A stretch of 64,000 bases of DNA from Helicoverpa zea (lineage: Eukaryota > Arthropoda > Insecta > Lepidoptera > Noctuidae). Position numbers and translations under genes: made by a program. Under the pieces are notes generated by a model that saw nothing but the letters and a program-made list of their open reading frames with translations, was not told the origin of the DNA and ran no database searches. Positions 38,205 to 48,603 of this stretch are shown piece after piece (within the stretch, counting starts at the first letter, position 1; each line of letters starts with the position of its first letter). The stretch covers positions 7,502,001-7,566,000 of the forward strand of contig NC_061482.1 in NCBI RefSeq assembly GCF_022581195.2, given 5' to 3'.

Positions 38205-39578
38205 ATGAATACATTACGTTTCTTACTTTTAGTTATAACAGTTATTCATTATTGTGTTCTGTGCAAATGCAAAATGGTAAGAATTCTTGACTAGAGGTAC
38301 TTTTCTATTAGAGATATTTGAGAAAATTGTTGCGTCAATTAATTACCTACAGCTCTTACGACAAAGGTCTTGCCGATACGAAATTTTCGAGGTTTTTATC
38401 CAAAACAAAAAAACATTTAAGTACCGAAATCTTATGTATAAAAATGAATTGATGTTCGTCAGTCTGACTAAAACTCGAGAATGGCTGGACCGATTTGGCT
38501 TATTTTGGTTTTAAAATGTTCGTAGAGGTCCAGGGAAGGTTTAAACGATACGAAGTTTGTTGGGTCAGCTATTATTATATATAATAGATGTCCTTAAATG
38601 TTGTGTCCCATGTTTCAGTTAAATAGCGAAGATCTCACGTGTGATTTCAACCAGGTAGGTACAAAATATAATTTTTAATTATTTCATGGCCCCATGTGAT
38701 GCAAAATTAAATAAGAAAGTTATTGTTACTCTAGTGAACCTGTTCGATGTTCATCAAAAATAAATCTGTATGTGACTTTTAAGTTTGGCTTCGATTGGTA
38801 CTATTTAGACATGAAATGCAGGGAGCGTCTATATGTACATACAAACATATTATAGTTAAAATATTAAAATAATTCATCATTTTTATCAACTCATAAAATA
38901 TTTCAGGGCCGAGAACTAAATCATACAGCTGATAACATGACACATTATGATACATACACACCCAGACAAGAGGCCTTTCTATTTAATTGTTCGTCGAAAT
39001 GTTCGTTAGTAACATTAACATCAATAAGTGAACTATCTTCGCCAGACTTGCACTTGAAATCTTGTGTCAATTCAACAAATGAAGACGAAGCCTATAAATG
39101 TGAAACAATAAGATATAACAAGTTAAAAAACAGCGACAAAATATTGTTTTTAAATCAAACAATACCGAATAAAAGGTTTTACTTAGTCGATTGCTTACTT
39201 GATTCGGAAGGTGAGAGAAAATGCTATGAGAAAGAAGTGCCTAATTTAGGAAATGAGGTTCGTGAAATAAGTTCTGATCGGAATGGAACCATATTCGAGG
39301 AGTTAGTATGTGAGGAAGAAGCATATGTTAGACAGCGGCGTGATACATTCGCTAACACACATAATTTTGGAGAGCAAGCATCAATACAATTGAGTATGAA
39401 TGCTGAAACTTATGTACAATCTAACAAACCCGAGGTGTCGAATGTAGTTAAAATGGTTTTTCCTGGAGTCATACAGATTAAACGTTTGAAATGCACTGAT
39501 ACAAACTGTCGGTACAGCGGCCGCGGTAAGCCTGAGCCTGTGAAAGCACCAGCACAGGATCCACCAGGACAAGAGTGA
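38205..39578 (+). CDS. three-exon gene, secreted Cys-rich glycoprotein (unknown)
   Basis: Exons 38205-38276, 38619-38654 and 38907-39578 join in phase 0 at both junctions to give 259 residues. Splice sites are ATG|GTAAGA, TTTCAG|TTA, CAG|GTAGGT and TTTCAG|GGC. Residues 1-23 are a signal peptide (MNTLRFLLLVITVIHY, then Cys/Lys). The mature chain has ten cysteines and six N-glycosylation sequons (NHT, NMT, NCS, NST, NQT, NGT). RQRR before DTFANTH, about two-thirds of the way along, is a furin-type cleavage site. The C-terminus is Pro/Gly-rich (GRGKPEPVKAPAQDPPGQE). I know no family with this layout. Secretion and possible proteolytic maturation are inferences. Intron 1 holds a dispersed repeat. 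No interruption is seen, so it is probably expressed host sequence. Confidence 0.75.
38429..38594 (+). repeat. Lepidoptera dispersed repeat inside intron 1
   Basis: Contains TATAAAAATGAATTGATGTT, ACTCGAGAATGGCTGGACCG, GTCCAGGGAAGGTTTAAACG and ends GGGTCAGCTATTATTATATA-type sequence. I recognise this as a widespread lepidopteran Helitron-like repeat. A similar terminal ATTATATGTATAATAGAT lies at 52620-52640. Confidence 0.6.
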
Positions 39579-39724
39579 CCAATTACTTTTGACAGGTTTT
39601 TTTTTCTTTTGAAGATAGTAGACACTAGGTATATTTTTAAACCATCGTTTTATTTTCTACTCAAACTAACAGTTAAAATTTTCGGTAGCGACAATAACAA
39701 AATGTTTCTAAAATTATAGGTAAT

Positions 39725-39730
39725 AATAAA
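39725..39730 (+). promoter_or_regulatory. candidate polyadenylation signal AATAAA
   Basis: First AATAAA downstream of the stop at 39576-39578, giving a 3' UTR of about 165 nt. In AT-rich DNA such hexamers are frequent, so position is the only support. Confidence 0.4.
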
Positions 39731-42547
39731 AACTACTTGGTGATAAATTGGATTGTTTTTAATTCCTACAATATTTATAAAAAAATAATTAAGCAATCAA
39801 CAGATTTTTTTCAGAGGTAAAGTTTTTTGAAGCATTCAGTTACCTACATAATTGAATAGATACTTACAAACTACGAATAAAATTGAAAATTACAATTTCG
39901 ATATGTAGTAAACAAATACATGATAATAATCTGATATTATTATCCCTGTTGATCTATAGGTATGTGGACTAGGGATGACAAGCAAACTTTTACTTTTTGA
40001 ACGGTAGCCCGAAACATCGAGGTTCTGCCAGTTAACTACAGTTTAAACTTACACAGCTTTTCATTTCAACTGAGAGCTATTAACTGGTTTTCCTTTCAAC
40101 GACACGCCATGTACTCATTGAGTACAATAGTATGTGCCTCGCGGCTCGTATAATTAATACCTTTCAATACAACACCGCCCTGCATAGCAACGCGCCAATG
40201 GAATTCTTAGAAATGGAATGTACACCTTGACCCCGTAAGTATCCCTACAGTCGGTTTACTTAGAATTTTCACTGTAGTGCATTGATACCTCGTTAAATCC
40301 GAATTTATCGAAATTATGTTTAAAAATCCAGTTTCCAAAACCATGCTCAGTAAAAGCGTTGCTCCATTTATTAGGATTTACCCATCAACTAGCAGCCTGC
40401 GAAATGATATCCAACACAGAATCTACAGCAACGCACTAATTTCAGAATTCACCAGAAGTAAAGTCATTTCCCACATCATTATACCGCAAACCGACGCAAA
40501 CATCGTTAAGGCTTTGGTTACAATTATGTATGCTTAAACAACTTTCCACCTATAATTAGAATATTCTCATTAATAGTTAGGCCCTGGAAACTAGTTCATA
40601 TGCACTAATAAAAGCAGTGGCCTAGTTCAGTTGTTTCAATCTTGTTATTAAATTCAAAAAAGTCTACCGCCTCTCCGAGCATTCGTTAAACGGTTAGATT
40701 TAAATAAGATCGACTGGGGAATATTTAATTGTTTTTGTTTAGTTAAGGTTCGCCTTTATAATGCTTGTTCTTTGTCTTCTTACTTCTGCTAGTAGCTACA
40801 ATCCCGTTTCTTGAGACGTAGAAACGAAGAAGTACAAAAGTCGACTCTAACTTGGATTAGCAGATTTTTGTTGTTATTTTCTTAGTCCACCTCTAGATAA
40901 ATATGAGCACAATAATCGCAAAACTAATATTAATGAAAGCTTTTACTGTAAGATATAGGTAAATGTCATCCAAATCAGTGGTATTTTTTTTTGTTTTTTT
41001 TTGCCCCAAATAAAACCTATTGTTGTATACTATAATGAATATAATATATATCTGAACATATCAGACATGTTACAGACTCATTATAAGTAACATAGATTGG
41101 ATAGTAACTAATGTTTTTGTGTCAACAAGCCAAACGTATTAAATTATCTCATGACAGTATTTTGATGCGCTCATCTGAATATTGATGGTTTCTACTTGTG
41201 ACCTCACCACATTGACCACAAATATTTATTTAAAACATATGTTTATTTCATTAATTTTATTGTATTTGAAAAGCTTTTGCGGCAAATTATATTACATATA
41301 AATCTCTGTGGACACCACTCTGATCAGCATATCTGAACTAATGAAAAGTATTTAATAAATGAAACGATTTAAGTACTCGATAATCAAATAAAGCTTGATT
41401 AATATGTAATTATATGTGAATTTTATTAGCAATATATGTTATTTTATAATGTGGTTAAATATATAAACTATTGGCTGAATTTATTCTATGTAGTTGGTTC
41501 TTTTCACGAACATGTATGATCACAAATGCGCACAACTTTCAGACCCGGAAACGTTTTCATTGTCTATTGCGATAACCGTACCCACGACACGCAGCAGAAC
41601 AACTGTTTTTTTACTTATTCTAAATTCATTATTTTTATTCTATGGTAATTGACTGATGAGAACAAGCAAACCTGGTCGTATGCAACTTTGCAATAAGTTT
41701 TAATTTGCAAGCCCAATACAACTCTTCCAGTCAGTCAGTTACCGTTTCCTTTCAGAGCTAAAAACTGTAAGTTTCTGCAAAACAATACTTGGATATATGA
41801 TATCACAGTTTATGAAGGCTCGTAAGCGACACGATAGCGATAGATGTCCGCTTGTCAATCGTTATATGTTACGAGAAGCGACCTTATGTATCTATCTACG
41901 ATACACGTACAATTACGACAATTCACGCTCGTGTACACCATGCATTCAAGTTATTCAAGTTGACGACTGATATTAGTCTCTAGAGAAATGCTTCTATATT
42001 TCAGTTATTGTTTTTATTAGCTGTTTAATTTGCTCCATCGACCCACATTATACACTTTTTCTGGACTGTGTTTCATCCCTCCTCATTAAATGCCTATGAC
42101 ATAAAAATCGTTTGCTTCTCATCTTTTCTATAACTTTTCGTTTCTTTCAGACTCTTTTTTATATAAAAAATATGCAATTTTATATAAAAGAAAGTATTTT
42201 AATGACTTTTATTACTGGCGCTTTATTATCCAGCTTTAAGATAAGAAGAGAAAAAAAAAGAGTAATATTATACCTAAGGACAGTTGTTCTTAGTAAATCT
42301 TTTCGTAACCTTGTACCTCCTTTTTAACTTAATTAAACAAGAACTTAGCATAGATGTGCACGTGTACAATTCCAAAGTAATCATAAGTTACATATCTTAA
42401 GTATGTAAGTACAGCAGAAGTTTCTCGCCTACATAACGAAACGCAAATGTTGTTGATTACGTTCAACACAACTCGTGTTTGAAATTACAGTTGTAGTTTT
42501 TTTAAATATTGATTTCTGACACTTACGCGAATATTAGACATTTAAAT
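39731..42547. other. no gene or clear repeat seen
   Basis: AT-rich DNA. Short frames (for example 40316-40537 and 42112-42327) have no motif and AT-driven composition. Confidence 0.5.
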
Positions 42548-43225
42548 AAAACTACTTTTACGGATTTTATCGCGTTATATTAATATTATTTAATCCCGAC
42601 GTTTCGGATCCTTTACAGCATCCATGGTCACGGGCAGACTAAGGTGTTGGTCGTCTTGATATATTAGTTACAAACAGCTACCCTACATTTTGTTGATTAT
42701 TATTGACAATCCGATTCACGCAAAACGAGCTCACTGTATCCATAGGTCGAGCAGTTGTAGGCTTGGATTTTGATTTAATAGTTTCTATGATGGGATTCCA
42801 AGCAGGTGGTATGCACCAGCCATCTTCTCTATTGAAATTTGGATGTTTTTTAATTTCAATAGCCTCGCGAATCATCCTAGGTAGGAATCGGTTTTCTCTT
42901 GCAAGGACTTGTGGTTTATCAAATCTGATGTAATGCTGGGCCTTGTCTAGTGTGTGTTCACAAACTGCTGACTGTCTGGAACGGCGGTGTTTGACATCGG
43001 CGATGTGTTCTTTTACGCGGGTCCCTATGCTTCTTTTAGTTTGGCCTATGTAAGAGAGACCACAATCACATTCAAGCTTGTATACACCCGCATCTTGTAG
43101 AGGTATGTGACACTTGACAGGTGGTAAGAATTGACTGATCTTCTTCAGCGGCTTGAAGTAGGTTTTGATTGAAGCTCGCTTCAAGATGTAGCCAATCTTG
43201 TCTGTGACTCCTCTTATGTATGGAA
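42548..43225 (-). mobile_element. Penelope-like element fragment, left arm of palindrome
   Basis: The minus strand encodes the C-terminal GIY-YIG endonuclease part of a Penelope-like retroelement, from PYIRGVTDKIG to the stop at 42678, followed by a 130-bp 3' UTR. It is an exact inverted copy, as far as I can see, of 43327-44004. Its 5' end is cut at 43225, inside the coding region, where it abuts the other copy. The reverse transcriptase is absent. Confidence 0.9.
42678..43225 (-). pseudogene. Penelope-like GIY-YIG endonuclease, inverted twin
   Basis: Mirror copy of the coding sequence at 43327-43874, from the PYIRGVTDKIG segment to the stop. It retains the GVY...YIG motif, the KEH segment and the REAIEI helix. 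Shorter at the N-terminal side than its twin because the copy is cut at 43225. No substitution was found between the two, so any divergence postdating the inversion is negligible. Confidence 0.88.
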
Positions 43226-44004
43226 TCATGTCAAGCAAGTACTGCACGACAACAAGCTCCGAGTACCGCGCCCTCGTCGCAGAACCCGCGTGAAACCAGC
43301 CACAGTTGAGCGTCTACCTGCTGTTCTTCCATACATAAGAGGAGTCACAGACAAGATTGGCTACATCTTGAAGCGAGCTTCAATCAAAACCTACTTCAAG
43401 CCGCTGAAGAAGATCAGTCAATTCTTACCACCTGTCAAGTGTCACATACCTCTACAAGATGCGGGTGTATACAAGCTTGAATGTGATTGTGGTCTCTCTT
43501 ACATAGGCCAAACTAAAAGAAGCATAGGGACCCGCGTAAAAGAACACATCGCCGATGTCAAACACCGCCGTTCCAGACAGTCAGCAGTTTGTGAACACAC
43601 ACTAGACAAGGCCCAGCATTACATCAGATTTGATAAACCACAAGTCCTTGCAAGAGAAAACCGATTCCTACCTAGGATGATTCGCGAGGCTATTGAAATT
43701 AAAAAACATCCAAATTTCAATAGAGAAGATGGCTGGTGCATACCACCTGCTTGGAATCCCATCATAGAAACTATTAAATCAAAATCCAAGCCTACAACTG
43801 CTCGACCTATGGATACAGTGAGCTCGTTTTGCGTGAATCGGATTGTCAATAATAATCAACAAAATGTAGGGTAGCTGTTTGTAACTAATATATCAAGACG
43901 ACCAACACCTTAGTCTGCCCGTGACCATGGATGCTGTAAAGGATCCGAAACGTCGGGATTAAATAATATTAATATAACGCGATAAAATCCGTAAAAGTAG
44001 TTTT
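43226..44004 (+). mobile_element. Penelope-like element fragment, right arm
   Basis: Same element in plus orientation, longer by 101 bp at its 5' end; this extra part (43226-43326) is the spacer of the palindrome and remains open in frame. The 3' UTR contains GATGCTGTAAAGGATCCGAA then ACGTCGGG. Outside 44004 the two arms stop matching. Confidence 0.9.
43227..43874 (+). pseudogene. Penelope-like GIY-YIG endonuclease, 5'-truncated
   Basis: About 215 codons from the truncation to the TAG. A basic linker (RRRTRV, then LPAVLPYIRGV) leads into the GIY-YIG nuclease: GVY of GVYKLECDCGLSYIGQTKRS, the paired Arg/His segment SIGTRVKEHIADVKHR, SAVCEH with the downstream HYIRFD, and VLARENRFLPRMIREAIEI, which supplies the conserved Glu. 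In intact Penelope-like elements this domain follows the reverse transcriptase and makes the target cut. The minus-strand twin at 42678-43225 encodes the same residues without any difference that I can find. Neither has its RT, so neither is autonomous. The first Met is not meaningful because the 5' end is missing. Confidence 0.88.
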
Positions 44005-44215
44005 TTTAAAGTCATCCTGTATGAAAGATTTTTTTATTGTCTCTACCTAATGGATAGAATCGGGAGACAACTACTAAGACCCTATCTGCTATCTGTCCGT
44101 CCATCTATCGAAATATAGGAAGGTGCTTGAGACTACAATAATATAAAATTGAATGTAAGCAACAGAGCGTGAAGCATCAGTATAAAGATGCTTTAGACTC
44201 TAGGTATTAGAGTAT

Positions 44216-44453
44216 CCGCATACTGCAGACGAAACAGTAAGCTGACAATTGGCCTGAAGAGTTTGTCACCCTTCACGCCAATTATCAATCATTTTTTTTC
44301 GAAGTTGTGTATTCAATCAAAGTTTTTAGTCGGGCTGATACCAATAAATACCTGATAGTTGCTATGTACCTACATACTGCCTTAACTTCCATACATATAA
44401 AGGCTTAACGCTTGATCAAACTATCAGCCCACTAAAAACTCTGCAGTATGCGG
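44216..44453. mobile_element. 238-bp MITE with CCGCATACTGCAG ends
   Basis: Perfect 13-bp inverted ends, CCGCATACTGCAG (44216-44228) and CTGCAGTATGCGG (44441-44453). GTAT lies immediately outside both (44212-44215 and 44454-44457), a candidate target duplication. A second inner inverted pair (AGTTTTTAGTCGGGCTGATA at 44320 against the complement near 44422-44440) suggests either compound TIRs or a nested relative. A diverged relative begins near 45195 (CCCGCACACTGCAGACTAAA). Confidence 0.6.
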
Positions 44454-44879
44454 GTATTCTTAATTTTATTATCATTCATTAGCTATCATTTAAGGCAACT
44501 TTCCGAACGTCATGGTTTTTTCCGAATAATTTTGTTACACATGACTATTGCTATTTATCCACGTCACTATGCTCGCTTCGTATTCCTAAGGAAACAAGCG
44601 TCTCGACCGCAGATAGGCGAGAACACCAAAGGGCTTGTATATAGGACAGGCCGCAGCAGTGTTTGTTCAAGTATAAAAGAGCTCAAATGAGTACCCTCTC
44701 GTTGACTCCTGTTTTACGCCTTTTAAATTTATAAAGGCGGTTGCTTTGTAGCGGCATGTTGTCGAATTAAATGTACCGGAATATCCGAGACGGCTGGTAC
44801 AAGTGCACTTGTAATTCAAAGTTGGCCGGTTAGATTGAAGGGACCACTTATTCTGTCCCAAAATAATTATGTTAAGGTT

Positions 44880-45300
44880 AAAGGTTTTGGATGTGGACAG
44901 AGTTTGTTTGTTTGGTTTTCGCTAAAAAAGGCTGAACCAATTTTGATGAAATTTGGCGCAGGGATAGATAGATCTAGAACATGGAGATAGGATGGTAGAC
45001 GGACTTTACGGGACCTCTTAGGGCCAAAGTTTGCCGTTGTTGTGGGTGTGCAGAAGCATTGCTACTGCCGCGGCCCTGGTACACAAAGGGTTGAAAAGAA
45101 GATGGGTTTCCCAGTCAGCAAAGTTTTGACACTAGCTACCACTGCACTCACAACGGAGAGATTATTAGAAAAAAATGAATTATTTTCTTCCTTTACCCTA
45201 CCCGCACACTGCAGACTAAACAATTGGCGACAATTGGCACTCCCATACATGTCTGTATTTATTAAGCACACGATCAAACTATCGACCGACTAACTACTTA
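44880..45300. repeat. decayed dispersed repeats
   Basis: 44900-45060 resembles a Lep1-like interior (GTTTGTTTGGTTTTCGCTAA, CTGAACCAATTTTGATGAAA, TTTACGGGACC). 45195-45293 resembles the MITE at 44216-44453 (ACACTGCAGACTAAAC and GATCAAACTATCGACCGAC). Ends unclear. Confidence 0.4.
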
Positions 45301-45852
45301 TAAGCGTTTATTTGTTTCGTCTTTATAGGCTTTATAGATATTGTTGGGATATGAAAACATACGGATAACACGTTTGAAATTGATTTCTTTAGTTCCGTGA
45401 AAGTTCTTGTAAACTCATAAACAACGGCGGTATAAACTTGTAACATGATTTGTTCTAGTTTTCAGATAATCTAAGTTTTGATTCAATATTATTTGTTTAG
45501 ATGTGTGTTAGGGCACGGTAAAGATTAGGGTTTGGACGCTGGTTATTTAAGTTTAAGTGCCTACGAAAGTACTAGTTTGAGTCCTGATTATAATATACTT
45601 AAGTATCGTAGTTGAAATAAGTAATTGGTTTAATTAGAATGGTTGGTCTTCCCGAAAGGTAATATTTAAAGTAACCGAGCATTCAAGCGACGTCATTTTT
45701 AAACTATATACTCGAATTAATCATAAGGTTAAGCAAGGATTGCCGGTTGGTCCGTAGATAGGTGACCATATTGGCATGACGAGTTCTTCCGTGTTTCGGA
45801 AGTTAAGATAAAGTGAGTTCTGCCTGTCATTTGAACATCATTTGAACTTCAA

Positions 45853-46143
45853 AGAATTTCTGGCTTCTGACTAACGACCGTTGATACGGTCGTTATAGTT
45901 CGGCCATTCAGAGAATGCGTTCCTGACACGTCGCGATTGAACTGACGACGTAACTTTGCAATGGCGTTGCAGTTACGATAAAAATATTTTTGCTGGTTGT
46001 TTACCGTTTTAACAATTGAGGAGCATTAAAACAACATTATTATATCAATAATCAATGAATGTTATTACGTCGTCAGTTCAATCGCGACGTGTCAGGAACG
46101 CATTCTCTGAATGGCCGAACTATAGTCAGAAGCCAGAAATTCT
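45853..46143. repeat. perfect 28-bp fold-back split by a MITE
   Basis: The left arm is 45853-45880 and the loop TTGATA is 45881-45886. The right arm is 45887-45893 plus TA plus 46125-46143. When the MITE and one TA are set aside, the right arm is the exact reverse complement of the left over 28 bp. The right arm lies in a SINE-tail repeat (AGTCAGAAGCCAG is its hallmark), so the left arm is an inverted duplicate of that tail. Confidence 0.85.
45894..46124. mobile_element. TA-flanked MITE (copy 2)
   Basis: 231 bp, the same as copy 1 at 14963-15193 except for two substitutions near the inner edge of the right TIR. It sits inside the right arm of the 28-bp fold-back. Because that arm can be restored only by leaving one TA, the flanking TA (45894-45895 and 46123-46124) is shown to be the target duplication. 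This supports Tc1/mariner-type mobilisation. Confidence 0.88.
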
Positions 46144-46295
46144 GACAACCAGTGTTACTAAAGTTGGGTTTCGGAGGTCAGATAGGCAGTCACTCCATGT
46201 GAGATACTGGTTCTCAGCTGCAACCAGTTAAACTGGAAGCCGATCCCAACATGGAAAAAGACTAGGCAGATGATGGCCTAGTATACCTACAGTAA
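46125..46295 (+). repeat. SINE tail fragment
   Basis: GTCAGAAGCCAGAAATTCTG, GGAGGTCAGATAGGCAGTC, ACTGGAAGCCGATCCCAACA and GGCAGATGATGGCC-type words match the 3' half of the SINE at 50644-51056. The tRNA-derived head is missing. Confidence 0.65.
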
Positions 46296-46362
46296 AGAAA
46301 TCCTTGACTATGATTACCCTTTCTACTTAAGTGCTGATAAAATCTGACCACGACCTAATTGA

Positions 46363-46796
46363 AAAACCGGCCAAGTGCGAGTCGGACTCGCGCAGGAAGG
46401 GTTCCGTACCATTATTTAGAAAATGAGCAAAAAAATGAAGTTTGTTGTACGGGAGCACCCCACAATATTTATTGTATTCTAGTTTTCAGTATTTGTTGTT
46501 ACAGCGTCAACAGAAATACATCATCTGTGAAAATTTCAGCTCTCTAACTATCGCGGTTCATGAGGTGGTGACAGATGGACCGATGGACGGAGGGATGGAC
46601 GGAGGGATGGACGGAGGGATGGACGGAGGGATGGACGGAGGGATGGACGGAGGGATGGACGGATGGACGGACGGACGGACGGATGGATGGACAGACGGAC
46701 GGATGGACGGACGGACGGACGAACGGACGGACGGACGGACAGAGGAGCGAAAACAATAGGGTCCCGTTTTACCCTTTGGGTACGGATCCCTAAAAA
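46363..46796 (+). repeat. AAAACCGG-family dispersed repeat with expanded satellite
   Basis: Plus-orientation copy of the family at 17337-17637, beginning AAAACCGGCCAAGTGCGAGT and ending TTTGGGTACGGATCCCTAAA. Its internal GGAC microsatellite has expanded to about 165 bp (46575-46741): six perfect GATGGACGGAGG units (46582-46653) followed by irregular GGAC/GGAT tetramers. Several open frames across this array arise from the repeat alone. Confidence 0.85.
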
Positions 46797-47164
46797 TGAC
46801 ACAAATTCATAATGGTGGTAGAAGGCTAAAACAGAACATACCTAGACAGTCAATTTCGTTTCAAAGTTGCATGTTATAAATAACGCAATTAAAATAAAGT
46901 TGTAATTGTAGTTATAAACTTTGGACTGAACAGTGAACGTACAGTTTTTGGCAGTAATATAATTAAGATATAGTTCCTATGAACTAGGTACAGTGTAGCC
47001 AAAATACCTAGATGGAGGTTAAAAAACTTCAATGATTTTATGGTACTTATCTATGTATATAACTTTGGCGTATATCATTCTTCGTCTCTAGAGTATTAAT
47101 TTCTAACCGATTTCCACAAAAGGAGGTTCTTTTAACTGATGCAGTAATATTTTTCAGTTACATC
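46797..47164. other. no gene seen
   Basis: AT-rich spacer between repeats; no recognisable feature. Confidence 0.45.
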
Positions 47165-47500
47165 TTGAGCCCACACAGCTTTTTCCTAACCATGATGGGT
47201 TCGGCCTAGAGCAGGGTCTGGATGCAGCTGCCTATCTGAATTCCTCAACCCACCACTTATCCGAGCAACCCCTTGGTAAGACTGATTGTCGGACGTTTTG
47301 ACTTCACCCCTACAGACTGCCAAAAATGTTCAAATAACAGATAGGACCAACCAATTTAACAAGCCTTCCGAAACTCGTCATAATACGATGGTCACCCATC
47401 CAGTAATTGACTGCGAGAAAGGCTGCTTAACTTTATCATCAATCGATACGCGCGGCTGTTACGTAGCCGCGATAAGTTCCGAGGAAATAAGCCTATGACT
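47165..47500 (-). repeat. SINE-related repeat, inverted
   Basis: Minus-strand relative of the tail at 20030-20255 (CTGCCTATCTGAATTCCTCA, CCGAGCAACCCCTTGG, ACTGCCAAAAATGTTCAAAT). It continues with AGGACCAACCAATTTAAC and CCTTCCGAAACTCG, known parts of lepidopteran SINE/LINE tails. An open frame at 47286-47498 is incidental. Confidence 0.55.
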
Positions 47501-48603
47501 TTTAAAAAACATACTGTTAAATATGGCCTCGAACCTATACACTCCGTTCAATTTCGCCTTAAAAAACTTAATAAAAAATCAGAACCTTCCAACACCAAAT
47601 AAGAATTCGTCTAATACCTAAAAAAAAGTACGTATCTATTTTAAGTTCTTGAAAAGTGAAAAGAGCCCTACGGTTATATCCATCTATTACGTATAAGAGC
47701 TTCAGTTAAACCAATCACCTATCTTTTAAATTGTTTTGTTTCAATTTCAATATAAAAGATAAAGACAAATCGAAGAACTCGTCGTTTTGTTAGGTCGGGG
47801 TTAAATAGTAAAGCCATCGTGTAACGACCGCGCCGCTTCCTCAAATGTGTTGATAAATAACTCTAATGGAAAAAGTACAAGCAATTACTTCTATATTTAA
47901 CTTAGCTATTGAGTATTTAACCAATTAACAGTTTAGAGCCGGCAACAAAGCAACGTTTTATTGTCTGATTAAGTTACTTAGTTTGGACACTGTTTACAAA
48001 TAAAAACCGTCCGTTAATTGCCCCAGCTGAACCATTAAACATCAAAGCCGCTAAAATAAAATTATCGTAACCGATTAGTGTACCCGCATATCGTTGAAGT
48101 TCTACAAGTTTATAACTCGCAAAAAGTCCAGTTCGCGTGTTAAATTTCAAAGGAGACTAGCGGATTGTTCAGTATAATTTAGCTGTAATAAAAAAACTTG
48201 GGAACATCTAAGGTGTGGGTATAATGAGGCCTCGCTGGAGATCGATCGTAGACGGAGGCCGATGCGGTAGACCCAACGATTTCGCAAACAGCTCACTATT
48301 CCAAGGTGACTACATGAACATTTTTACGTTAAAATTGTTCAATGTCAGAACGACCGCAGAACTAAATTGGTCACAATATTAAGCTCAGGTCGCACGCAGA
48401 GGTAATTTCATGTTTCAACACGCCAAGGATTAACTCAACATTAGCTAACACCGTTGTACTGGCATTAGTTACGAAAGTCTTAAATATTACTGTGCTTTAC
48501 AAGTTGGCCATGGGACTTGATAAACTTTAGTTTGGTTTTGTTTATGTTGAAGTGTGGTGATGTGGAGACATGAGAGATGCTCGTATGCTAGTGTCAGACT
48601 CAC
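47501..48603. other. mostly noncoding; GC-rich patch at 48215-48310
   Basis: AT-rich apart from 48215-48310, which is GC-rich and open in several frames on both strands, with splice-like signals in both directions (CAAG|GTGACT on plus; ATGTAG| on minus). It might be an exon adjacent to the one at 48604-48910, but I cannot decide strand or frame. Confidence 0.35.

Noticed and set aside
46442..46802. Asp/Gly/Met- or Pro/Ser-rich ORFs on both strands
   Set aside because: Translations of the GGAC/GATGGACGGAGG satellite inside a dispersed repeat; every frame is open for the same reason.
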